From: Gramella jeungdoensis
GTDB lineage: Bacteria; Bacteroidota; Bacteroidia; Flavobacteriales; Flavobacteriaceae
Length of the DNA stretch: 64,000 nt
Assembly: GCF_023805255.1 (NCBI RefSeq)
Contig: NZ_JAMSCK010000001.1
Coordinates: 124,001-188,000 of the forward strand
Reading direction: 5' to 3'
The notes under the pieces were generated by a model, which saw nothing but the letters and a program-made list of their open reading frames with translations, did no database searches and was not told where the DNA came from. A program made the position numbers and the translations under genes. This document shows, piece after piece, positions 1-8,110 of the stretch (positions within the stretch are counted from its first letter, which is position 1; the number at the start of each line of letters is the position of its first letter).

Positions 1-1
1 T

Positions 2-1777
2 GGGAAAGGCGGGAATGTGGTGGCTTTTTTGATGGAGCATGAACACTTTACCTATCCCGAAGCCATAAAATATCTTGCTAAGAAATATGGTATTGAGATA
101 GAGGAAACCCAACAGAGCGATGAGCAGAAAGAACAGGCAAATGAAAGGGAGAGTATGTATCTCGTTTCAGAATATGCCAATGAGTTCTTTCAAAAAGCTA
201 TGCATGAGACAGATGAAGGTCAGGCAATAGGGCTGAGTTATTTCAAGGAAAGAGGTTTTTCTCCGGAAACTATCAAAAAATTTGATCTTGGTTATTCGCC
301 GGATGATTGGGAAGCTTTGACAAAAAGCGCCCTTGATGAAGGTTATAAGCTGGAATATCTTGAAAAGACTGGTCTTACTATAGTTAAGGAGGATAAGAAA
401 TTTGACAGGTTCAAGGGCAGGGTAATGTTTCCTATACATTCTATGTCTGGCCGGGTGCTCGGTTTTGGCGGAAGAATACTTTCCAATACTAAAAAAGCAG
501 CAAAATATCTTAATTCACCCGAGAGCGATATCTATCATAAGAGTAAGGTGCTTTATGGGATCTATTATGCCAAGCAGGCTATTTCCCGGGAGGATAATTG
601 TTACCTGGTTGAAGGTTATACCGATGTGATACAGTTCCATCAAAGCGGGATTGAGAATACGGTTTCTTCTTCTGGAACGGCTTTGACGCCCGAGCAGATA
701 AGACTGATTAACCGTCTTACCAGGAATATTACAGTTCTTTTCGACGGAGATGCTGCAGGAACAAGGGCTTCTTTGCGAGGTATAGATCTTATCCTGGAAC
801 AGGGAATGAATGTTAAGGTTTGTCCTTTTCCGGAAGGTGAGGACCCTGATAGTTTTGCAAGAAATAATTCTGAAGATGACCTTCGGGAGTTCCTTGCCGA
901 AAATTCCTATGACTTTATCACGTATAAAGCTTCTCTTTTGATGGACGAGGCGAAAAATGATCCTGTGAAGAAAGCGGGACTTATTCGTGATATGGTGAAC
1001 AGCATCTCAAAAATTCCTGATAATATTCAGCAGGAAATTTACCTGCAGGAATGTTCGCGCATCATGGAGATTTCGGAAGATGTTCTTTATGCTACCCTTG
1101 CACAGATCCAGAATAAGGATGAAAAATCTACCCGGAAGCCGGGAAAACGAAATATGGAAGTGGTCAAGGAGGAATCGGCTCCTAAACCTAAGGTGGACCA
1201 CATGTATATTCTGGAAAGGAATATCATTAAGATCCTCATTCTTTATGGAAATAAAGAGGAAGAGTTTGAAGATCTTTTGCTAAAACAAAACGAGGAGACC
1301 GGCGAATTGGTATTAGAACCGGAAACTCAGGAAGCGAAGGTGTTCGAGAAGATATATCTTGATCTTCAGGAAGACGAGATCGCTTTCTCCAACGAGGACT
1401 TTAGAAAACTTTATAATATTCTTATCAATAAGCTGAACAGTCAGGAAGAATTCGTGGTAGGTAATGTTATTAATGAACTGGAAGCTTCACAGGCTAAGGA
1501 AATTACCGATATTCTAATGCAAGAGGAGCAGTATGAACTTCATAGCTGGGATCGTCATGATATTCCTGTAAAAGAAAAAGAACAGACCATAAAGCAGTTC
1601 GTTAGTCAGACCATCCTGAATCTTCGCAGACATCTTATTGACTGTAAACTGAACGAACTTTTAGAAAATATAAGAGTAGCCCAGACCGAAGATGAGAGGA
1701 CAGATATTAAAAATGAAGTGGTAGGCTTTAACAAACTACGCACTCTCCTGGCAGAAAGACTGGGGAGAGTTATGTAG
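2..1777 (+). CDS. dnaG: DNA primase DnaG, 5' end outside window
   Basis: Primase that makes RNA primers for replication. The frame is open from the window edge (codons G-K-G-G-N precede a GTG at 17), so the GTG is internal and the N-terminal CHC2 zinc finger, roughly 60 residues, lies outside. Counted from 17, the TOPRIM signature EGYTD is near residue 199 and the metal-binding FDGDAAG near 242. A long charged C-terminal part follows, where primases bind the replicative helicase. The stop overlaps the convergent regulator gene by 8 bp, with no terminator between them. The identity is certain; only the start is missing. Confidence 0.97.
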   Translation, partial: GKGGNVVAFLMEHEHFTYPEAIKYLAKKYGIEIEETQQSDEQKEQANERESMYLVSEYANEFFQKAMHETDEGQAIGLSYFKERGFSPETIKKFDLGYSPDDWEALTKSALDEGYKLEYLEKTGLTIVKEDKKFDRFKGRVMFPIHSMSGRVLGFGGRILSNTKKAAKYLNSPESDIYHKSKVLYGIYYAKQAISREDNCYLVEGYTDVIQFHQSGIENTVSSSGTALTPEQIRLINRLTRNITVLFDGDAAGTRASLRGIDLILEQGMNVKVCPFPEGEDPDSFARNNSEDDLREFLAENSYDFITYKASLLMDEAKNDPVKKAGLIRDMVNSISKIPDNIQQEIYLQECSRIMEISEDVLYATLAQIQNKDEKSTRKPGKRNMEVVKEESAPKPKVDHMYILERNIIKILILYGNKEEEFEDLLLKQNEETGELVLEPETQEAKVFEKIYLDLQEDEIAFSNEDFRKLYNILINKLNSQEEFVVGNVINELEASQAKEITDILMQEEQYELHSWDRHDIPVKEKEQTIKQFVSQTILNLRRHLIDCKLNELLENIRVAQTEDERTDIKNEVVGFNKLRTLLAERLGRVM

Positions 1778-2408
1778 TATTAAGTTGAAGTAACCTTGAT
1801 TGAGTAATGAGATCGGCAACATTATCTACCTTTAGCTTTTTAAGTAACCTGGTCTTATAAGTGCTCACCGTTTTTTCATTAATGTCAAGGGCTTCTGCGA
1901 TGTCTTTATTTCTTTTCCCTGAAGAAAGAAGATTCAGCACTTCTGATTCTCTTGTAGAAAGCTTTTTAAATTTTGTAATCAAACTCTTACCTCTTGATAT
2001 TCCGGAGTTTAATTTTTCGGTGATTTTACGATTTAGATAGATGCCTCCACGAGCGACCTGGTAAATCGCTTTCTCAAGGGTCTCATTATCAGTATGTTTT
2101 GAGATGTATCCTGCGGCACCTGCTTTAATGGCACTTAAGGCATACATTTCTTCAGGATGTGAACTGAAAATAAGTGTTTTTACTTCAGGATATTCCTGTT
2201 TGATACGCCTTATAGCGTTGATTCCGTTGATTTGAGGTAGATCCAGTTCTACAATAAGCACATCCGGCGCATCCTTTTCCAACTGATTAAATAGCTGGGT
2301 CCCGCTGCCTACTCTTCCCGTTACTTGTAAGGCCGGATTGTTTTGTAGCACACATTTTACACCTTCTAAAATAATGGGGTGATGGTCTGCAATTAATACT
2401 CGATACAT
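1770..2408 (-). CDS. NarL/LuxR-type response regulator with atypical receiver
   Basis: A 212-residue protein with a receiver domain (about 1-120) and a LuxR-type helix-turn-helix (about 148-205, containing LSTRESEVL and NKDIAEAL), so a DNA-binding transcription regulator. The receiver is unusual. In the usual D-D-H-P motif the second Asp is His (D8-H9-H10-P11), and the residue aligned with the phospho-accepting Asp is Glu (V53-E54-L55-D56-L57-P58). The switch Ser82 and Lys104 are kept. No histidine kinase is adjacent. By family knowledge such receivers often work without phosphorylation; here that is inference. It might still be phosphorylated at Asp56, though that residue is out of register. 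Confidence 0.9.
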   Translation of the reverse strand: MYRVLIADHHPIILEGVKCVLQNNPALQVTGRVGSGTQLFNQLEKDAPDVLIVELDLPQINGINAIRRIKQEYPEVKTLIFSSHPEEMYALSAIKAGAAGYISKHTDNETLEKAIYQVARGGIYLNRKITEKLNSGISRGKSLITKFKKLSTRESEVLNLLSSGKRNKDIAEALDINEKTVSTYKTRLLKKLKVDNVADLITQSRLLQLNTT

Positions 2409-2523
2409 GATTTTAAGTTAAAAAACAAGTCCGGGGGTAACTCGTTGAGTTTGGTTTTCTTAACCTAAAATAATGCTTTGCAGATTTAAAATGTAAAAGT
2501 GTTTAACATATTCGACAAGTGGT

Positions 2524-3315
2524 CTATTTCTTAAGATGAACGGGGATTTCACAGACCGGAATTGGAAGCATTTTGTGCCTGTTGCTTGAGTTAAGGCGGT
2601 GGTATATTTCAAAGATTTCTCTCTGTCTGCCTTCAAAATCTTCCGCTCTTTTGCCATCTTCTGCCATTTGCATGGCCCATTCCAATTCGTCATAAGACGC
2701 TCCTAACTGATCTTCATCACTCCGGCTATCGCCAAAGAGTCCGTCAGTAGGAGGAGCTTTCATTATCTCGTCGATAATATTCAAATATTCGCCCAATGCA
2801 TACACTTCACTTTTTACAAGATCGGCAATAGGGCTCAGGTCAACCCCGCCATCTCCATATTTGGTATAGAAGCCTACTCCAAAATCCTCAACTTTATTTC
2901 CGGTACCTGAGACCAGATATTTGTGCAGACCGGCAAAATAATATAGGGTAGTCATTCTTAGTCTGGCTCTGGAATTGGCAAGCGCAAGATCAAGTGAAGT
3001 TGTTTCCCTGTGTTGTGGCATTACTTTCCTGAACTCCTCAAAAACAGGAGTGAGATTTACCTCAAGGCTGCTCACATTCGCAAAGTTGTGTGACAGTTCC
3101 TCAATGTGTTTGCGGGCTCTGCTGATCTGACTTTTATGCTGGTGTATTGGCATTTCAAGACATAAGGTGGGCATCCCTGTTTTCGCACAAAGTGTAGATG
3201 TGACTGCAGAATCGATTCCGCCGCTGACCCCTATCACGAATCCATTCATATTGGCTTTGGTAGCATAATCTTTCAGCCAGTTAATGATGTGGTCAGCTAC
3301 TTTTTCGGTCTGCAT
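2524..3315 (-). CDS. nadE: NH3-dependent NAD+ synthetase
   Basis: Converts nicotinic acid adenine dinucleotide to NAD+ using ATP and ammonia, the last step of NAD synthesis. It has the ATP-pyrophosphatase P-loop SGGIDS at residues 31-36 and later the segment GTGNKVEDFGVGF, typical of the family. At 263 residues it lacks the N-terminal glutaminase domain of the long form, so ammonia is the expected nitrogen donor. It is divergent from gldB. A minus-strand TAGATTTG box at 3357-3364 lies just upstream of its ATG. The start is unambiguous. Confidence 0.95.
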   Translation of the reverse strand: MQTEKVADHIINWLKDYATKANMNGFVIGVSGGIDSAVTSTLCAKTGMPTLCLEMPIHQHKSQISRARKHIEELSHNFANVSSLEVNLTPVFEEFRKVMPQHRETTSLDLALANSRARLRMTTLYYFAGLHKYLVSGTGNKVEDFGVGFYTKYGDGGVDLSPIADLVKSEVYALGEYLNIIDEIMKAPPTDGLFGDSRSDEDQLGASYDELEWAMQMAEDGKRAEDFEGRQREIFEIYHRLNSSNRHKMLPIPVCEIPVHLKK

Positions 3316-3318
3316 AAT

Positions 3319-3351
3319 TTTGGGTGATTAAGTTTGTAAGTAATACCTTTG
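3319..3351 (+). promoter_or_regulatory. Bacteroidetes-type promoter of gldB
   Basis: TTTG (3319-3322) and TACCTTTG (3344-3351) are 21 bp apart, matching the Bacteroidetes -33 TTTG and -7 TAnnTTTG elements. The inferred transcript start is near 3358, about 65 nt before gldB. Confidence 0.6.
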
Positions 3352-3356
3352 CGCCA

Positions 3357-3364
3357 CAAATCTA
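3357..3364 (-). promoter_or_regulatory. Putative nadE -7 box
   Basis: Read on the minus strand this is TAGATTTG, a perfect TAnnTTTG match about 42 nt upstream of the nadE ATG. No -33 element sits at the usual distance, so support is moderate. It faces and nearly abuts the gldB -7 box. Confidence 0.4.
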
Positions 3365-3422
3365 ACACTTAAACCCAATTTTTAAAAAGGGAAAGGCGTT
3401 AAAGCCTTCACAATAGAAAGTT

Positions 3423-4382
3423 ATGCTGAAGAAATTCTGGTTTTTAATATTGGTTACAGGTCTAATTTCCTGTGATAAGCAATCGGAAACCGAAGAGAAA
3501 ATAGAGAAGATCGACGCGGATTTTAAAGTGGTACGATTCGATGAGAAATTTGCCGAAGCGACTGAAGAAACCCTGCCTGAACTGAAAGAGCAATATCCGT
3601 TTCTGTTTCCAAAACAATATCCTGATAGTGTTTGGGTGAATAAACTTAATGACAGTATTCAGCAGGAAATAGAGACCGAGGTAGCAAAAGCTTTCCCGGA
3701 GTTTTCAAAAGAAACCGATGAGCTCCATAGCCTTTTTCAGCATGTAAAATATTATTTTCCCGATTTTCAGGTGCCCGATGTTATTACGGTCACTTCAGAA
3801 GTGGATTATAAGAACAAGGCCATTTATACCGGGGATTATCTTTTCGTTTCACTGGACACTTATCTTGGGCAGAATCATAAATTCTATATTGGAATTCAGG
3901 AATATCTCAAGAAGAACTTCAGAAAGGAGCAGATTGTAGCCGATGCTGCTGCTGAGATTGCCGGAAATTATGTTCCCAAAGCGAAATCCAGGACCTTCCT
4001 TTCTCATATGCTTTACTATGGGAAGATCCTTTATCTGAAAGATCTTTTTATCCCGTTTAAAAGTGATGCTGAGAAAATTGGCTATACCCAAAAAGAAATG
4101 GACTGGGCTAGTGCTAATGAGGATCAGATCTGGAGGTATTTCATTGAAAATGAATTGATATTTGATACCGATTCGCAGCTGTACACCAGGTTTTTGTATC
4201 CGGCTCCTTTTTCAAAGTTCTACCTGCAGCTTGATGCCGAATCTCCTGCAAGACTCGGGCAATATATAGGTTGGAACATCATAAGGTCTTATATGGAAAA
4301 AAATGGAGTTTCCATTAAGACAATGCTGAATACTCCGGCTGAAGAAATTTTTAATAAAGCGAACTATAAACCTAAGAAATAA
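3423..4382 (+). CDS. gldB: Gliding motility lipoprotein GldB
   Basis: A 319-residue lipoprotein with a short signal peptide ending in the lipobox LISC, lipidated Cys17. The sequence, length and the downstream gldC match GldB, which is required for gliding in Flavobacterium johnsoniae (established for the family). The biochemical role is still unclear; it is probably anchored at the periplasmic side of a membrane. No catalytic motif is evident. The stop overlaps the gldC ATG by 1 bp (TAATG), so translation is probably coupled. The order nadE / gldB-gldC is common in flavobacteria. Confidence 0.92.
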   Translation: MLKKFWFLILVTGLISCDKQSETEEKIEKIDADFKVVRFDEKFAEATEETLPELKEQYPFLFPKQYPDSVWVNKLNDSIQQEIETEVAKAFPEFSKETDELHSLFQHVKYYFPDFQVPDVITVTSEVDYKNKAIYTGDYLFVSLDTYLGQNHKFYIGIQEYLKKNFRKEQIVADAAAEIAGNYVPKAKSRTFLSHMLYYGKILYLKDLFIPFKSDAEKIGYTQKEMDWASANEDQIWRYFIENELIFDTDSQLYTRFLYPAPFSKFYLQLDAESPARLGQYIGWNIIRSYMEKNGVSIKTMLNTPAEEIFNKANYKPKK

Positions 4383-4720
4383 TGTCTCAATACAAGAAGT
4401 CTGAAATAAATATAGAAGTGGTTACCGATGAGAACCATGTACCCGAGAATATAACATGGAGTGCCGAGGATGGAAATGTGTATAAAGAAGAGGCGAAGGC
4501 CCTGATGCTCTCGGTATGGGATAGCAAAGAGCAGGAGACCCTGCGAATCGACTTGTGGACAAAGGAAATGCCGGTTGATGAGATGAAAAAATTCTTTCAC
4601 CAGACCCTGGTATCGATGAGTGATACATATTTTCGGGCTACCCAGGACGATAAGATGCGGGATACCATGAAGGATTTCTGCGATTATTTTGCTGAAAAGA
4701 CCGAGATCAAGAAGCAATAA
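4382..4720 (+). CDS. gldC: Gliding motility protein GldC
   Basis: A 112-residue soluble protein without signal peptide or membrane segment, so probably cytoplasmic. It matches GldC, which promotes but is not essential for gliding and whose gene follows gldB in gliding flavobacteria. It is acidic, with many Lys/Glu/Asp and the segment DLWTKEMPVDEMKKFFHQ. The ATG overlaps the gldB stop by 1 bp, and the next reading frame starts directly after its stop, suggesting a three-gene operon. No enzymatic motif is visible. Confidence 0.92.
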   Translation: MSQYKKSEINIEVVTDENHVPENITWSAEDGNVYKEEAKALMLSVWDSKEQETLRIDLWTKEMPVDEMKKFFHQTLVSMSDTYFRATQDDKMRDTMKDFCDYFAEKTEIKKQ

Positions 4721-5086
4721 TTGGAGAAACTTATTTTTGTATACAACGCAGATTCTGGAAGGCTGAATGGTTTTATGGATTCCCTCCATAAAACTATAAG
4801 GCCGTCTACCTATAACTGTAAATTATGTAAACTTACTTTTGGAGTGCTTCATCAAAAAAAGGACTGGAAAAATTTCATGAAAGGCCTTAATGCGGAAAGT
4901 GAATTTCTTCACAAAAATGAGTTTCAAAAACAATACGCCTCAAAATTCGGATACAAGTTTGAATTTCCCCTGATTCTAATGCAGAATAGAAAGGGTCTGG
5001 AAGTCTTTTTGTCTAAGGATGAATTTTGGAATATAGATTCCCTGGAGGAATTGATGAAGGTGATTAGAAAAAGACTGAATTCTTAG
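4721..5086 (+). CDS. Small conserved-looking protein, TTG start, CxxC motif
   Basis: I do not recognise a function. It encodes 121 residues with no signal peptide or membrane segment, beginning at a TTG directly after the gldC stop (0 nt gap). The only earlier start is this TTG; the next is an internal ATG near 4774, which would drop the first 18 residues. A CKLC motif sits near residue 32, with another basic, aromatic-rich stretch after it. Such proteins have been labelled GTPase in databases, but no P-loop or other GTPase motif is present, so I do not accept that. The position suggests co-expression with gldB-gldC. It ends with a 4-bp overlap of the convergent engB. Confidence 0.75.
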   Translation: MEKLIFVYNADSGRLNGFMDSLHKTIRPSTYNCKLCKLTFGVLHQKKDWKNFMKGLNAESEFLHKNEFQKQYASKFGYKFEFPLILMQNRKGLEVFLSKDEFWNIDSLEELMKVIRKRLNS

Positions 5087-5688
5087 GAAGTTCGAAGCTG
5101 GTGGTTGATATTTTCAATATATTCCAGAACTTCTTCTTTTCCAATTCCCGAGGATGCTGAGGTGATAAAATGTTCTGGCATTTCTTCCCACACTTCAAGC
5201 ATTTCAGCTTTATAATTTCTAATGTTTTTCTCTAGCTCTTTTGGTTTTAACTTATCGGCTTTTGTAAAGATGATGCAGAAAGGGACGGCATTTTCTCCCA
5301 GCCATTGCATGAATTCCATATCGATGGCCTGTGGTTTATGCCGCGAATCTATAAGTACAAATGCACATACCATTTGTTTCCGCTTTTCGAAATAAGCGGT
5401 AATGAATTTCTGAAATACCTTTTTGGTGGATTTTGAAACCTGGGCATATCCATATCCCGGGAGGTCAACAAGGTGCCAGTTCTTGTTGATCAGAAAGTGG
5501 TTGATCAGCTGCGTTTTTCCCGGTTTTGCTGAGGTTTTTGCCAGCGCTTTTCTACCAGTAAGCATGTTGATTAGGGAAGATTTTCCCACATTACTACGTC
5601 CAATAAAGGCATATTCAGGTAAAGCGCTGTTCGGGCACTGGTCAACTTTGGAGTTGCTTACCACAAATTCAGCCGACTTGATCTTCAT
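5083..5688 (-). CDS. engB: Ribosome biogenesis GTPase EngB (YihA/YsxC)
   Basis: A 201-residue GTPase acting in assembly of the large ribosomal subunit. All G motifs are visible: G1 GRSNVGKSS at residues 30-38, the G2 region KPGKTQLI, G3 DLPGYGYA, G4 TKAD and G5 SASSG. Length is standard for the family. It lies 10 nt downstream of the alpha/beta hydrolase gene on the same strand, so the two are probably cotranscribed. Confidence 0.95.
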   Translation of the reverse strand: MKIKSAEFVVSNSKVDQCPNSALPEYAFIGRSNVGKSSLINMLTGRKALAKTSAKPGKTQLINHFLINKNWHLVDLPGYGYAQVSKSTKKVFQKFITAYFEKRKQMVCAFVLIDSRHKPQAIDMEFMQWLGENAVPFCIIFTKADKLKPKELEKNIRNYKAEMLEVWEEMPEHFITSASSGIGKEEVLEYIENINHQLRTS

Positions 5689-5698
5689 AGCAGCCAGT

Positions 5699-6463
5699 TT
5701 AGATATTTCGGTCCTTAAGCCATGCGTGAAGCAGTACGTTAAACTCTTCTGGATGTTCCATCATGGCAGCATGTCCGCATTTATCTATCCAGTAGAGGTC
5801 GGCATCTGGCAGAAGCCGTTGAAAATCTTCAGCAACTTCCGGAGGAGTTACATTGTCGTTTTTACCCCAGATAATACAGGTAGGGGTTTTCATCTTCGGA
5901 AGATCTTTTGCCATGTTATGCCGTATGGCACTCTTGGCGATAGCAAGAGTTTTAACCAGTTTGTTGCGATCACTCACCGTTTCGTAAACATCATCCACGA
6001 TCTCTTTGGTGGCAACTTCGGGATCGTAAAATACAGCCTCCGCCTTTTTCTTGATAAATTCATAATCTCCACGTCTGGGATAACTTTCTCCCATGGCGTT
6101 TTCATAAAGGCCTGAACTACCAGTGATCACAAGAGCTTTGACTATTTCAGGGAACATCTTCGTGGCCAGAAGGGCGATATGTCCGCCCAGGGAATTACCC
6201 AGGAGTATTACATTTTCGTAGCCCTTGAAATCAATAAATTCTTTAAGATATCTGGCAAAAGTGCCTACGCTGGTTTTTAAAAGTGACATGGAATACAGCG
6301 GAAGTTCCGGAATAAGCACTTTGTAGCCTTTTTCCGGAAAATAATCAATCACGCCGTCAAAATTGCTGAGGCCTCCCATAAGTCCGTGCAGGATAACAAT
6401 TGGAGTGCCCTCGCCTTTTTCAAGATATGTGAATTTTCCCTCTTGCCTTAAGTGATCTTTCAT
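5699..6463 (-). CDS. Alpha/beta-fold hydrolase
   Basis: A 254-residue cytoplasmic-looking hydrolase. The fold is shown by the oxyanion-hole motif HGLMGG (26-31), the nucleophile elbow G-N-S91-L-G-G, an acid candidate Asp203 (WGKNDNVTPP) and His231 (CGHAAMMEHP). It resembles the proline iminopeptidase/epoxide hydrolase-like group, but the substrate cannot be read from sequence. It is the first gene of a probable two-gene unit with engB. A minus-strand TATATTTG box at 6489-6496 is a likely -7 element. No signal peptide. Confidence 0.9.
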   Translation of the reverse strand: MKDHLRQEGKFTYLEKGEGTPIVILHGLMGGLSNFDGVIDYFPEKGYKVLIPELPLYSMSLLKTSVGTFARYLKEFIDFKGYENVILLGNSLGGHIALLATKMFPEIVKALVITGSSGLYENAMGESYPRRGDYEFIKKKAEAVFYDPEVATKEIVDDVYETVSDRNKLVKTLAIAKSAIRHNMAKDLPKMKTPTCIIWGKNDNVTPPEVAEDFQRLLPDADLYWIDKCGHAAMMEHPEEFNVLLHAWLKDRNI

Positions 6464-6691
6464 TAATTGCCTTTGCGGTTAGCAATCGCAAATATAGCGA
6501 TTTCGATACAAGTATAATCATTTTTGACTAACTGCAATGGCTTTTCTGCGAAGTGGGAAATTTGATTTTAAAATGTTTTCTGTCGATTATTTTCCACATT
6601 TCACCACGAAATTTCAAAATACTGAATCCTAAGCAAATAGGGCTATTTCAAAGGTTTTCAAATACATACAAGGGTAAAACTTATCAACATT

Positions 6692-6718
6692 GTGGTAAAA
6701 AGTGGTAAATTGTGGTAA
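6692..6718 (+). promoter_or_regulatory. Predicted MraZ operator: three GTGGTAA repeats at 10-bp spacing
   Basis: GTGGTAA begins at 6692, 6702 and 6712, one helical turn apart. E. coli MraZ binds three GTGGG-type repeats with the same 10-bp period ahead of mraZ, so this is probably the autoregulatory site of the dcw cluster. A fourth GTGGTAA at 6754 contains the GTG start codon. The block lies just upstream of the -7 box, where bound protein would block RNA polymerase. Confidence 0.75.
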
Positions 6719-6727
6719 TATTTTCAA

Positions 6728-6735
6728 TATATTTG
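6728..6735 (+). promoter_or_regulatory. mraZ/dcw promoter -7 box
   Basis: TATATTTG is a perfect TAnnTTTG match. A TTG at 6710-6712 is 15 bp upstream, slightly short for a -33 element and inside the third GTGGTAA repeat. The inferred transcript start is near 6742, about 12 nt before the mraZ GTG. Confidence 0.55.
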
Positions 6736-6753
6736 GCTCTATAAAGTCTAAAT

Positions 6754-7221
6754 GTGGTAAATCTCATAGGAACATACGAATGCAAAGTCGATGCGAAGGG
6801 CCGTTTGATGGTGCCTTCTGCATTGAAGAAGCAGCTTGCTCCTATGTTGCAGGAAGGCTTTGTGATAAAACGTGCTGTTTTTCAGGACTGCCTCGAGCTT
6901 TACCCGATGAGTGAATGGAACGTTCTTATGGGTAAAATGAACGGCCTTAACAGGTTTAAGAAAAAAAATAACGATTTCATAAGAAGGTTTACTGCCGGAG
7001 TGAAGATGGTAGAGGTTGATTCGAACGGCAGGTTGCTTATTCCAAAAGATCTTACCGCTTTCGCCGGAATTGAAAAAGAGATCGTTCTTTCTTCGGCGAT
7101 AAACATTATTGAGATCTGGGATAAGGATAAATATGAGAATACCATCGAAGCTTCTTCTGGTGATTTTGCTGAATTGGCTGAAGAAGTGATGGGAAATGAC
7201 GAAATGGATGGAATATCATAA
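6754..7221 (+). CDS. mraZ: Division/cell wall cluster regulator MraZ
   Basis: A 155-residue DNA-binding protein with two AbrB-like halves, each bearing the family signature: DAKGRLMVP (13-21) and DSNGRLLIP (89-97). In other bacteria MraZ forms a ring and represses its own promoter and the dcw cluster. The GTG at 6754 is chosen because the MraZ N-terminus (G-T-Y-E-C) follows at once and no upstream in-frame start exists. That GTG sits inside a fourth copy of the predicted operator repeat. The gene overlaps rsmH by 26 bp. Confidence 0.95.
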   Translation: MVNLIGTYECKVDAKGRLMVPSALKKQLAPMLQEGFVIKRAVFQDCLELYPMSEWNVLMGKMNGLNRFKKKNNDFIRRFTAGVKMVEVDSNGRLLIPKDLTAFAGIEKEIVLSSAINIIEIWDKDKYENTIEASSGDFAELAEEVMGNDEMDGIS

Positions 7222-8104
7222 CCCTGTTCTTTTAAAAGAATCGGTTGATGGTCTTGATATAAAACCAGATGGGATTTATGTGGATGTCACTTTTGGAGGT
7301 GGCGGACATTCCAGGGAAATATTGAAAAGACTTGGGCCTGACGGAAAATTGTTTGGTTTCGATCAGGATAAGGACGCTCTTGAAAATAAGATTGACGACA
7401 AGCGCTTTACGCTAATCAATGAGAACTTCAGGTTTCTGAAGCGATTTTTGAGGTTTTACGGTGTGAAGCAGGTTGATGGTATACTCGGTGATTTTGGTGT
7501 TTCATCGCATCAGTTCAACGAAGCTGAAAGGGGTTTCTCAACCAGGTTTGATGCTAAACTGGATATGAGGATGAACCAGGGAAGTAGTTTGAGCGCGTAT
7601 GAAGTGATAAATGAATATGACGAGGAGCAGCTGAAAAGACTTTTTTATGCGTACGCCGATCTAAAGAACGCTCCAAAACTGGCCAGAGTGATCGTTGGTG
7701 AAAGAAGAAATGGTCCGATTGAAACCAGTGAGCATTTGAATGATCTTTTGAAGCCGCTGCTTTTTAAAGGGAAGGAAAATAAGATCCTGGCGCAGATCTA
7801 TCAGGCAATAAGGATAGAGGTGAACCAGGAAATAGAAGTTCTTAAAGAGTTTTTGATACAAACAGAAGAGGTTGTGAGACCGGGAGGAAGATTAAGTCTT
7901 ATTTCATATCACTCGCTGGAAGATCGTTTGGTGAAGAGATATATAAGGAGTGGTCTTTTTGAAGGGGAGCCTGAAAAAGACATGTTCGGAAATGTTTCAG
8001 TTCCGTTCAAGAAAGTAGGAGGTCTTATAGTACCAACTAAAGAGGAAATAGAAAAAAATAACAGAGCGAGAAGCGCAAAATTAAGAATAGCCATAAAGCT
8101 GTAA
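7196..8104 (+). CDS. rsmH: 16S rRNA (cytosine1402-N4)-methyltransferase RsmH
   Basis: Methylates N4 of C1402 in 16S rRNA using S-adenosylmethionine. Signatures are HNPVLL near residue 8, the SAM-binding FGGGGHS (33-39), GDFGVSSHQ and the C-terminal SYHSLEDR. Length 302 is typical. Two starts are possible, ATG 7196 or ATG 7208 (four residues later, E-Y-H-N-P), both inside the 3' end of mraZ. It is the second gene of the dcw operon, its standard place. Confidence 0.96.
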   Translation: MTKWMEYHNPVLLKESVDGLDIKPDGIYVDVTFGGGGHSREILKRLGPDGKLFGFDQDKDALENKIDDKRFTLINENFRFLKRFLRFYGVKQVDGILGDFGVSSHQFNEAERGFSTRFDAKLDMRMNQGSSLSAYEVINEYDEEQLKRLFYAYADLKNAPKLARVIVGERRNGPIETSEHLNDLLKPLLFKGKENKILAQIYQAIRIEVNQEIEVLKEFLIQTEEVVRPGGRLSLISYHSLEDRLVKRYIRSGLFEGEPEKDMFGNVSVPFKKVGGLIVPTKEEIEKNNRARSAKLRIAIKL

Positions 8105-8110
8105 ATATTG

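Larger units (their letters stand above)
6464..6753. other. Divergent intergenic region hydrolase/mraZ
   Basis: AT-rich 290-bp gap with no convincing gene. It holds a minus-strand TATATTTG box (6489-6496) for the hydrolase-engB unit, a lone GTGGG at 6553, the phased GTGGTAA repeats at 6692-6718 and the mraZ -7 box at 6728-6735. Confidence 0.6.

Noticed and set aside
3394-3409. Small AAGGC...GCCTT hairpin in the gldB leader
   Set aside because: Only five base pairs; too weak to call a regulatory structure.
6702-6914. A 70-codon frame starting within the MraZ operator region
   Set aside because: It runs in a wrong frame through the true mraZ start and the GTGGTAA repeats, with no RBS, family likeness or independent support.
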